NCBI GenBank assembly: GCA_032158295.1
Contig: CM063252.1
Span: 9,598,744-9,662,743, forward strand
DNA from: Pycnopodia helianthoides
Lineage: Eukaryota > Echinodermata > Asteroidea > Forcipulatida > Asteriidae
Direction: 5' to 3'
Length of the DNA stretch: 64,000 nt
How positions within the stretch are numbered: position 1 is the first letter of the stretch; each line of letters opens with the position of its first letter. Below the pieces are notes generated by a model that was not told the DNA's origin, did not search any database, and saw only the letters and a list, made by a program, of their open reading frames with translations. Shown one piece after another: positions 50,701 to 62,700 of the stretch. Position numbers and translations under genes: made by a program.

Positions 50701-53700
50701 AAATGCCCAGAAGTCTACGGGCATTTCTTGTATATAAATATAACCATTTCATTTAAGCCTCAGAAATTATAGGCGAACTTATTATTTACTGTTCGGCAGA
50801 TGCGAACATTCCTTCTTTGTAATAAGCATCATTACATAAATAAATACAGCTTATCCACTAAAACTGGTGATCCCGACGCAAACAACAGACATCGGACAGT
50901 ATTATAGTAATGATTAAATTTTTATTTGTCGCAGATTCTAGAGGAAACAAGTTTTCAAATTATCCTAAGCCATTAGGTAAAGCATTTCCTTTTACAGTTG
51001 GTTTTGTCGTTATAAGAGGTGCTAAAATTTACAACCTAGTAGGCCCAACTATCCGTAAATTAAATTCATGCAGTGCCAACGATTGTGTAGTAGTTCAACT
51101 AGCAGCCGGTATTAATGACTTGACTGCGTTTCAATACGATGCCACACACGAACGTCGCGTTCTAAAACCTTCAAACCATACTGCTGAGAGCTTATTCCAT
51201 GAACTAGACCAGTTCAAGCGCACAATACAAGCCGTTAGACCAAATACTCTAGTCACATTCACAACCGTTCCACCTGCGTCATTTGCTAAATTTCAGTCGA
51301 GCAAAAAGCTTCGCATACCAATCATTTCCAAAGAGGATATTCGGAATTCTCAGCACAATCACAACTCGATAGTTGACGAAGTTAACGAGAGGATCATAGC
51401 GCACAATAGCATCCCCCAGAGTGGCACCGTGTTGAGAACGCTGTCTTGGCATAACACAATCAGGAAAGTAGAGAAAAGAACTCATCACGGTAAAACTACG
51501 CATAACAAAAGAAACCACTTCGTGCATTTGTATGACGGTCTACACGGTGACTCCAAATTAAAGCAGCGTTGGTTTTCTGAGATGTACAATTCCTTTCAAT
51601 TTAATTTCAACGCATTGCAACAGTTGGATTAAGTTTCACATTTCCTTACCCATTACTGCATTCCAGTTAATTTGCCATGGAGGAAAATCCCCAGGCAAAG
51701 ATAGAGCCACTTGCTGCAGTGAGCCTAAAATTACCTCCATTTTGGCCCCATGACCCAACAATTTGGTTTGCACAGGTCGAGGCTCAATTCCAAACACGGC
51801 AAATCACACAACAACTAACAAAATTTTCCTATGTTGTCTCGTCATTACAACCTGAAATCGCTCAAGAAGTTAGAGATTTGCTAATTTCTCCTCCTTCAGC
51901 AGACCCATACGACAAAATAAAAACAGAACTAATAAAACGGACATCACAATCGGAACAGAAACGACTCCATAAGTTATTGATTTCTGAAGAATTAGGTGAT
52001 AAAAAACCTTCTCAACTCCTCCGCAGGATGAAACAACTACTTGGCGAAAACAAATTAGAAGAGAGTATTTTGAGACAACTATTTCTACAGCGATTGCCAC
52101 AAAATGTTCATTTAATCCTTGCCTCATCAGGTGATTCTGTTGATCTCGAACAATTAGCTGTAATCGCTGACAAAATACTTGAAGTAGCCAGTCCACCTTC
52201 GGTGTCTACTGTTAGCGCAGGTGCCGCTGCTGCTGCAGCCACACCGCTACCAGTGGTGCCGCCTAGCCATGATTCTCGATTAGATGATTTGCAATCACAA
52301 GTTTCACATTTAACAATGCTAGTTCAATCACTAGTCACAAGTGAACCACAAGATGAACGCAAAGTCTACAGTTCTTTTAGACGATCTCGAGAACGATCCA
52401 ACAACCATAGTAGGTCACGTAGTAGATCAGGATACAGACCTAATAAACCGCCTAGAGTAGGCTCAGAATGCTGGTATCATTGGAAATTCGGTGACAAAGC
52501 ATTAAAATGTGTAAAACCATGTAGTTTTAACGCCTCTAGTGACAAACAAACTCAGGAAAACTAGAAAGCCAGCTACTACAGACGACGAGTGGGCCTGGCG
52601 AATCTCACAGTCGTCTATTTTATGTCACTGACAGAATATCTGGCACTCGATTTTTAATAGATACGGGCGCCGAAGTTAGTGTGTTGCCCCCAACCAGAAC
52701 AGACAAAAAGAACTCGAGTCCTTACACCTTACAGGCAGTTAATAAGTCCAAAATAGCAACCTATGGTGAAAAGTCTATGACTATTGACATCGGTCTTAGA
52801 CGTGCATATAGATGGATTTATATTATTGCCGATGTCCCTATAGCGATAATTGGTGCAGACTTTTTGAGAAATTTTTCACTGATTGTAGACATGAAAAATC
52901 TAAAGCTAATAGATTCGCAAACAGAACTTACGATCTCTGGCAATAAAACATCAATGATTTCTCCAAGGCCAATGTTTTCAATTCCCGATAAAGACGATGT
53001 ATACCTTTCCTTACTTAACCAATTCCGGGATATAACAAGACCAAATTTCAAGGAAACTGCCATTAAACATACTATTACTCACCATATTCGCACTAGAGGA
53101 CCGCCAGTGCATTCTAGACCTAGACGCCTTGCCTCTAACAAATTACCAATTGCGAAAGCCGAATTTGACCATATGCTAGATTTAGGCATTATTCGTCAAT
53201 CCGACAGTCCTTGGTCATCACCTTTACACATGGTTCCAAAGAAAACAGGAGATTGGAGACCTTGTGGAGATTATCGTTCTTTGAACAACATTACAATACC
53301 GGATAGATATCCTGTTCCACATATCCATGATTTTACTACTTCTTTACATGGCAAAAATGTGTTTTCCAAAATTGATCTTGTAAAGGCGTATCACCAAATT
53401 CCTATCGAACCATCAGACATCCCCAAAACGGCAATTACAACACCTTTTGGCCTCTTTGAGTACGTTCGCATGCCATTCGGCCTTCGAAACGCCGCACAAA
53501 CCTTTCAAAGATTCATAGACGAAGTACTACATGGACTAAATTTTGTATATGCCTACATAGACGACTTGTTGATAGCAAGCACAGACGAGCAAGAACATAA
53601 AGAAAACCTCAAACTAGTTTTTGAACGTTTACGTCAATACGGAGTAGTAATCAATCCTAGCAAATGCCAATTTGGCGTAACTTCACTGGAATTCCTTGGT

Positions 53701-56700
53701 CATCACATTGACAGCAATGGCATTTTGCCGCTCACGGAAAAGATCAAAGTGATCGAAGATTTTCCGATCCCAAACTCCATTCGCAAGTTACGAGAATTCC
53801 TAGGATTGATTAACTTCTACCGTCGATTTCTACCAAACTGTGCTGAAATAGTGCAACCCCTCACAGACCTTTTGGGAGGTAGGCCTAAATCAAAAAATCA
53901 AGCAATCCAGCTTTCTGATATAGCTTTAAATGCCTTTAGAAATGCTAAAACATGTCTAGCTGAATCTACCTTGCTAGTACATCCAAATTCAGAGATCCCA
54001 TTGTGTCTCATGACCGATGCGTCCAACGTAGCAGTTGGTGGTGCACTCCACCAATGCATGAATAACGTTCTGACGCCTATTGCTTTCTTCTCGAAACGCT
54101 TAAAACCTGCAGAAACCAGGTACAGCACCTTTGGTCGGGAGTTGTTAGCAGTTTATTTATCTATTCGGCATTTCAAGCATATATTAGAAGGTCGTGATTT
54201 TTGCATATTAACCGATCATAAACCGCTTACGTATGCTTTTGCAGCTAAACCTGATCGTTACTCACCCAGAGAAACACGACACTTAGACTACATTTCACAG
54301 TTCAGCACGGACATTCGGTATGTGAAAGGTAGTGAAAACACTGTAGCCGATGCACTTTCTAGATTCCACATTGGAAATATGACTCCCTTTATCAGTTCTA
54401 CCACTTCAGTGGATTTTAATGCAGTGGCAAGAAAACAGAAGAATAACGAAGAGCTAATTAGGCTAAGAAAATCGTTAAATCTTCAATTCAAAGAAATTCC
54501 ACTTTACACCTCACAAGGCACAATTACTTGTGAAACATCCACTGGCCATCATCGTCCTTACATACCCAACGAGTTTAGGCGCGATGTGTTCAATTCTATC
54601 CATAGTCCATCCCATCCTGGAATAAGAGCCACCCAGAAACTTATCACTCAAAGATTCTTTTGGCCATCCGTGAACAAAGATGTTAGGTCATGGACCAGAA
54701 ATTGTATCAAGTGTCAACGTGCTAAGGTACATCGCCACTCTGTGACACCGTTAGGTACCTTTGTCACCCCTGATGCTCGATTTAATCATATTCATATTGA
54801 TATAGTTGGTCCCCTACCACCATCTCGCGGATTTACTTATTTACTTACATGCATCGATAGATTTACTCGATGGCCGGAAGCCATTCCTATTTCTGACATT
54901 ACAGCAGAAACAGTAGCTAGAGCTTTTGTCGAAAGATGGGTAGCTACTTTTGGAGTACCCGCAACAATTACCACCGACAGAGGTGGTCAATTTGAATCCA
55001 AACTTTTTGCTAGTCTTTCCAAACTCTTAGGTTGTAAACGCATTCGAACAACAGCATACCATCCTCAAGCAAATGGACTAGTAGAACGTTTTCACAGACA
55101 CTTGAAATCTTCATTTAAGACTCAAAATGAACCAAATCGATGGACAGAATCGTTACCTCTAATAATGATGACTATCCGAACATCCATAAAAACTGATTTG
55201 GGTTGCAGTGCGGCAGAGCTAGTTTTCGGCACAACTCTCAAACTACCGGGAGAATTTATCATCCCATCGGATGATTCAAAATCCGTAGATCCATCTAATT
55301 ACGTTGACCGTTTGCGTCATCACATGTCCGAACTCCAGCCCAAATCCACTAGACACAATCGACGATCAAGCCATCTTCCTGAAGAATTGTTTACTTGCAC
55401 GCATGTTTTCATTCGTACTGACTCTGTTAAGAAGCCACTACAACCTCCTTACCAGGGTCCATATCGAGTTATCGAAAGAAAACAAAAATATTTCATCGTA
55501 GACATACGTGGAAAACATGATGCAATAAGTATCGACAGATTAAAAGTTGCACACACAGATTTCGAGTTCAAAGCAACTCCAGAGAAATCTACTCCAGTTT
55601 CTTCACCCAAATCTGCTCCATCCAACACCGCTCCAGAAAAATCAGATAGATTTACGCGCTCTGGAAGGCGAGTGAGATGGCCGAGCAAATACTTGAACAA
55701 TTAATGTAAATATAAATGACTTCTCTTTGTAAATAAATGTTTGTTTATAAATCCTTCATATTGCTACTATCAATCACATTAAGGTCAATGTGATTTGGCA
55801 AGGGGCTGATGTAGTGAATTCTTCCCTTTTCTTTTGATGAATAGCCCAAAGACGCGGCCAGGTGTACATCAGCAAATATCCTTATTAGCATTTAGAATAC
55901 TCCCCTATTCATCCCAACCCTTGATGCAGAACGCGATAGTAAAAAGCTACTGAGCGGGCTCCATCGGCCCACTCTACGTCTTACCTTCGACAAGCGAGGC
56001 TCACCGTCTGCAGAACTTAATATTGTTTAACTAGTCCTCCAAATTAGTATCGTGTACGCCAAGGCTACGTGGACCCTGAAACTGGCTCGGTGGTGTTTGC
56101 CCCTCACAGCAGAGGGGTCCAGGTAACCAAGGCTTACGTTAGTTTATTTAAATAAATGCCCAGAAGTCTACGGGCATTTCTTGTATATAAATATAACCAT
56201 TTCATTTAAGCCTCAGAAATTATAGGCGAACTTATTATTTACTGTTCGGCAGATGCGAACATTCCTTCTTTGTAATAAGCATCATTACATAAATAAATAC
56301 AGCTTATCCACTAAAAGTGTACATGTATATAGGTAAAACCAAATAATTGTCAAAATATTGTTTCACAAGTAGGAGACATTAATTGTCACAATGAAAATTA
56401 ATGATATTTTTTGATAAAAATAACATAATAATACACAACATTTATTAGGCGCTTAATACGGTTGTTTCTAAGTGCACGACATTCAGTACTTTCCTGCAAG
56501 GTATTGTGGAGCTACATGTACGTTTGAAGTATTAGACATATTCCTTTACATAGCACCATGTAATGGTTTACAAGGTGCTGTGGCGCAATATGCTGGCAAT
56601 ATCAAACCAGGAACACCGGGGCGAACCCCTTCTCTTTTCGATAAGTGCACTGGGTTCTTTTACGTGCATTACACAACACACGGGACCAACGGCTTTACGT

Positions 56701-59700
56701 CCCATTCGAATGACGAAGCAATAATGGTTAAGTGTCTTGCTTAAGGACACAAGTGTCACGACCGGGACTCGAACCCACACTCTGCTGAACAGAAACACCA
56801 GAGCTTGAGTCCAGTGCTCTTATCCGCTATTATGATGAATTATTTTGTTTTGCTTTATTGTTTCAGGCAAAAGTTGGAGCTTGCCCACTCCAAGGAGCAG
56901 CTGAGACAGAAACAGAACCAGGAGAGACACATGATGTATACAAGAGTGCATGAAGACAAAGGCGACTTCCTTCTTATGAAAGTGCAGGTAAGTGTGTCGA
57001 TTGTTGTCAACAAGTCATTTGCAAGTTTAATTTTTTGTTATTTTTTTGGCTTATTTATTTTATTTATATAAACAAAAAATTTCAGTGTAAGGGTAAAATA
57101 AGATAATATTTTCAGATTGTTGTTTCACAAATTGTCACGATGAAAATTAATTATATTTTTTGATTATTTTTTGGGGGTGTGTTTTTGTTTTAACTCTGGT
57201 TGTGAAGCAAATGACTCTCAGAACGAGCGAACTAAATCACTATACCAGCCAAGAACCCCATGGGGAGAAGACAATCAAGGAAGTTTCAGTTTTAGATGTG
57301 GGAGGAAAAGCCCTGAGAAATATTGCAGGGAAAAACCCACGCAATAAGGTGGGGACTGAAAACCCAATCCACATAGTGCCCCCTGGCAGGATTCGAACCG
57401 GGGTCCCAGAGGTGGAAGGCGAGGAAAGATACCACTGCGCCGACCCTACCGCCAATGGCGTCTGATGATGTCTGGCCAATGCTCTGTACACCACGTGATA
57501 TCCTATTGCAGGCTGGCATAGTGCATCTGCAGTATCATTTTTAAACCATGTGGAAAGATATTTAATGGCGAGATAGTAGGAGGGTTCAGCGATCAAGTCA
57601 TGCCAGGAAGGAGCGCTGCAGTTTCCCCCTTGTTTGGACTGTCAAGGTCCCACGTCAACTCAAACAATGGCCCTGTTACAGTACGTGATTGCACTGGTTG
57701 TCTTTCTTTCACATGTTCAAGCAATGTTAATATGGAACCCAAGTTCCACAAAATATTTGGCTACGCTCAAAAACTAGCATGGCAGGGTTTTCCCTTAACT
57801 TTTTCAGTGATTCACTAGGAGGAGCAGTTAGCTTGTCATTTAGTCAGCCAGCTTGTCCATATTTCATATTAAATAGGGAAGTGTTTTAACACTGAACACT
57901 GCCAGCTCGACCACTTGAAAAGAATTCCACCCTTACGGGATTATTTTCTCGGAATTGCCGAAAACGTTTTTCCTTGAGAGTACGGCCATAGAGATCTCTA
58001 TGGTACGGCTGGCACAGAGAAACCTACTTGACAAAGCCAAGAGATGAGAGATTGTCTCTAAATCACCACCATTTATTGTTTCTGTCGAGCAATTATCTTG
58101 TTCACGCACTGTGAATTGCAAAACCTCGGCACTGAGACACGGCCGCCGATTGGGCCTATGGCCGGAATCAAGGCTGGAATCTAGGTCCACTCGGACTTAC
58201 CTCCATTGAGCCAAATAAACAGGGACAAATGCAGTGAATCGGGGATTACACACACACACAAAATGCACAAAGGGAGAATTTAGCATTTTTTCAGACTGCT
58301 ACCTGTCTCAGTTCGTGGTGTGGGTGAAACAAAGCCTTGCATGGTAGGTGTAAGCTCTGTGAGCTCTCTGTAGTGGTAATTACAGGCGACATTTGTTTCG
58401 GTCATCCAATGTGACACTAAAATACAAAAGTCACGTCTCCAAGTATGAATACAGGGAAAAATTGGCATGTTAACACGACATCCAGTGTCATCTGTTAAGG
58501 CAGAATGTTGATGTATAGGCATCAAAATCAGTGTGTTCCAAGGGTTAATATTTAGGCCTGTCATTATTAATAAAAACATTTGTCTCTCATGTTGTCAGGA
58601 ATACCAGTATGAAAATGCTTCGCTCAAAGCACAGCTTGCAGAACAGTCGTCCATCAAAGCAGCAGAGTTAGAACTGCTTCACAAGAAACTAGGGTGAGTC
58701 TCAAACCCCCTTTTCTTAACACTAGACAGGGACAAATTCCAGCCCCCTGGGAAACTCCTGGGAGGGTTTTCGTTTTGTCTGGTCACTCTGGAGTTGATTA
58801 CCTCTGGAGGTTCCTGAAAAAATATCTGTTTCTTTGTGAAAAGCTAGCTTCACTCGAGCGTGGGTTTTAAACTGACGGAAAGTGCAGCAGGAATGAAATG
58901 GCCATGGGGTGGTGATTGGGTAAAAAAAATTCCCAAGGAACTGCATGCATCCCACCCCACTGACAGTAAGGGTGAAAACCATCAATAATGTTATTTATTT
59001 TAATTGCAATTATTCATTTGATATATTGTTATTTGTTGACAGAGAGACAGAATATGAGCATGGACAGCTGAAGAAGGCTCTAAAGGATTCTTGCGAGTCA
59101 AAAACTAGAGAATTAAAGGAGTTTGAAAGGAAGGTAAGAACTGATATGTCAATCATCTCTGCCTCTCCCCATCAAAAGGGAAACTGTGTTTAAAGTTAGG
59201 GGTCATACCTGTACTTCAGGCCAGTGGTTTAGTAGATAGTTCACTGGGGTTACTGGCCAAGTGCTAAAATTACTGGACTATGGCCATTGATCCAGGAGGT
59301 GTTTGAAACCCTGGGGTTACTGACCAAATGTGATGCAATCAAGCTAAATGAGTCGTTTGTTGGAAAATGCATTATTGAATAACAGGCCAAAATAGGTCGT
59401 CAGGGGTCTACATTTCTACACATTTCTTGGTGTTTCGACTTCCATAACTTTTGAATCAAAGGTGGTATCAACACGGGGTGTTCATATCCTTAAAGCTGAG
59501 ATTGTACTTCTTTCAAATAGATAAAAAAACAAAAATTGACAATTTTGGAACGACCGCGTTCTGGAACGAGTCTGCATGTGGGCGGCCGTGTTCTTAATTT
59601 ATCCATGGTTCCTTAGGTATTCTGAACCCTGAATTCCCCTGAAATTTGTTTTGCTTTTTGTGTCTGAGATTATCTGAAAAGGTGACTGACGAGTTCCTGC

Positions 59701-62700
59701 ACCTTTTTTGTTTCATCTCAAAGTGACCACTATTACTTTTTTTCTCTGTTGTAGATGACGCAGAAGGAAGAGAGTGGTGAAGACACCAAAGTGAAGTACA
59801 CCCGCATGAAGGAGAAGTACGAGCGACTGAAGAAGCGCGTGAGTAGCCTGGAGAGATACATGGGAGACCTACCCACCGCTGAGCAACACCTCAAGAACAC
59901 CGAAGTTATATCCTTTGAGATTGTCATCTTAAGATGTAGTAGGGGATCAGGGGTGCATTCCACTTGCGCAAACGTTGCCAACATTAGCGCACGTTTGCCA
60001 ACACTTTTGAGTGGAACGAGTTGTGCGCTGCCAACGTTGGCGAACGTTAGCAACCGTGGCGAACGTACATTCTGAGGTGTTGTTGTGTGGTTAAATAAAT
60101 GGCTGACAGTAGAAGATAACAGAAAGGTTAGCAGACGATGTTTTTTTCTTGTCACAAAAACAATTAAAATGTTTTTTTTTCAGTGGAGTTGAAATAGCAA
60201 CTTAATTAGTTGATGTTGTGATGTATAAAAGAGAACTACAATCAATATGCCAACACTAAAGCCAACGCTACAAGAAATACACTCCAATGTCTCCATCTCC
60301 ATTACAATGCGCCGCCATTATTTAAGTGCCGGCCAATCGTTCCACTCGGTCGCAAACAATCTCAAACGTTTGGGCAAACGATTGCGATCTGTTTGCGCAA
60401 GTGGAACGCAGCCTAGGTTGGCTTTTAGTGGTATCTGTGGACCCAGGTCACATACTGCCTTGAACCTGGAGCCTTACCTGATGACGTGGGTTTTCCATAA
60501 TCGGGTTTTTCCTCCAACTTCTAAAACTAAATGATTCATCATCATCTTCTCTACACTGGTATCTATTGAGGCCATCATCACAATAATCTAGGTTGTGCCA
60601 TTTTGGGAGTTAATGCCCCTGTGTGTCATACAATCATCGGCTTAGAACTATAAGGTCGTTAGTGTAGTTTGTGTGGATTTCATCAAATTGGTTTTGCATA
60701 TTTTGGAGCTCCTGGTAAAGGGAGTTTATTGATCAAGAGTGGTTCCAAAAAATTAGTTTGGTAAAAAGAAACATTTCAAATTCTAAGAAAAAATTTACTT
60801 GTGCATATTGATTTATTTTTTCAAACTTATTTGCATTTTTCACTTAACGGCCTTTTGATCGTTCCGAATTTGAAATTGCAATTAACGACCTTGTATCACT
60901 GAGCCGACGCAATGTAGTATGCATTTTAGTCCTTGAGCAAGACACTTGACTGTAATTGCTTCTCATCACCCAGGAGTAAATGGGTACGTGCGTGGTTAGA
61001 CATTAATGATGTGGATGATTAGGAACATGTGCGCCCATGTTGGCGGTTCTGCATACTCCTAAGGAGTTGAGATGGTTTAAGGAATGCCAAAAGCCCTGAT
61101 GAACAGGGGAAGTAATATTGTAAGGCGCTTTGAGGGGCCTACCTGATTTGACAAAGTGCATGATAAATACAAGAATACACATTACGCTGTTCTCCCTACA
61201 CCATGCAAAGCTTCAAGTCTTTAACGTAAAATTGATAAAGTTGCACATTGTACATGATGTTTGCATCTTCCTTGACTTAACCGTCTCACATTAAGAATCT
61301 TTGTGAGAAGGAGAAGCTGCTCAAGGAGAGAATCTCTCAGCTGGAGACGTCGCTCGCCGAGTCAAGGAACGCTGTCAGGACCCGTGATATCATCGTCACT
61401 AAGCTAGAGGGCCAGGAAGGGGATCTGCGCATCGAGCTAGACAGGTATGTGACGTTGACACTCGAACCTCCACCCTCCCTCTCTCCACCTCCGTCTAATG
61501 GAACCACAGGCCAGCCCAACCATTCATCCTCAAACAGACTAGATCCAGGGGGGTGATAGGTCTTAACGTTTCAAACAATAAACTCTGTTCGTCTTCTGGA
61601 GAAAGGAGTAAAATGTTTTAAAAAATAAATGCAGGAATGAGACATTTCAGAATTCAGAAGTTTTTATGTTTGCATGGGGGAAAAAAAACCAGCTGTTATT
61701 TTCTTTGGATACCAAGAAATCATACTCTTTGATCTGCATCTCCAGTGCTGGGGATGCTTTGCCCAGAAGCTCCTTGAAATTTTTAACTCCAGGGGGTACC
61801 AGAAGGTAGAAATTGCATTTTTAGAACATATCTCCAAAAATTTAGATCCCAGTTTCAAACCTTTTTGTCAGCAATGACTCTCATTCCTGCATGTAAGGGA
61901 CTATCTCATGAGCCATGATTCTTTTAACACTCACCACTTCTTCCAACATGGTTGCCGCATATTATATTCCAATCATGTTAATTAATTTCTGAAGAGTAAA
62001 TTTTTCGTTTGGAGGAAATAGAATAATCGCTTATGTTTTTGAGGGTATTAAACTTTGAGGAAAGGTTGTGGGTGTCGATGCCCCTGTGATGTAGTGGGGG
62101 ACCAGGGGCTGATTCCACAAAGAGCTACGATTAATCTCAACTGCAAATCAATCTTAATTGCTAAGCGAAGTGTGAAGCCACAATACAAATCACTATGGCG
62201 ATTCTGACAACTCATCTCAAGATGAATCTTAGTGCTTTGTGAAATCCAGTTCTGGACCCCAATTCACAAAGCACTAAGATTCATCAGTATCACCGTAGTG
62301 ATTTGTATTGTGACATCACACTTTGCTCTGCAATTAGAATTGACACACATCTTAAGATTAATCTTTAGCTCTTTGTGAAAACAAGGGGATTGAATCTTAG
62401 CTCTTTATAAAATCGAGGAGCTTGAATCTTAATAGCTCTTTGTGAAATTGAGCCCTTGACAACTATGAGACAGGAGACTAATGGGGGACTTTTGGGACGC
62501 TAGGTGGCAGCAGACTTACCAGGTAAATCCATTGATCTCGGCACTGTGAGCATGTTTAGAACTATGTAAATGATGGAATTGTACTTGGTATGTCTGCTGC
62601 CATCAAGCATTCAAATGTCTCCCATTGGATCCCTTTCTTTGTGATATCAAATGTTTACTCTAAATTACTTACACCGTTGCTAGAAAACACTTATTAAAAA

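Larger units (their letters stand above)
50357..56316 (+). mobile_element. Complete Ty3/gypsy-like LTR retrotransposon
   Basis: The 5.96-kb element has two 507-bp LTRs, a primer-binding site, an SGNH-like first frame, gag, pol (protease, reverse transcriptase, RNase H, integrase) and a short purine tract, in the order protease-RT-RNaseH-integrase that defines Ty3 elements. There is no env frame between pol and the 3' LTR (105 bp). All frames are open and the LTRs read as identical, so it is young and perhaps still able to move. GTGT flanks both ends if the LTR is taken to start GTAGTG, a likely 4-bp target duplication. Boundaries are uncertain by up to 3 bases. It lies in sense in the CEP85 intron 48910-56866. 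Confidence 0.95.
59908..61289 (+). other. CEP85: U12-type (AT-AC) intron of CEP85
   Basis: It starts ATATCCTTTG, matching the minor-spliceosome donor RTATCCTTT at every position. TTCCTTGAC (61268-61276) matches the U12 branch motif TTCCTTRAC, with its branch A 14 bases before the terminal AC at 61289. Both flanking exons are phase 0 and join as [16 protein letters not shown]. Ending instead at AG (61294) would also stay in frame. It carries a MITE (59952-60412) and a SINE (60900-61190). Confidence 0.78.

Noticed and set aside
55705..55809. Possible env frame after pol
   Set aside because: Only 105 bases separate the pol stop from the 3' LTR; there is no room for an envelope gene.
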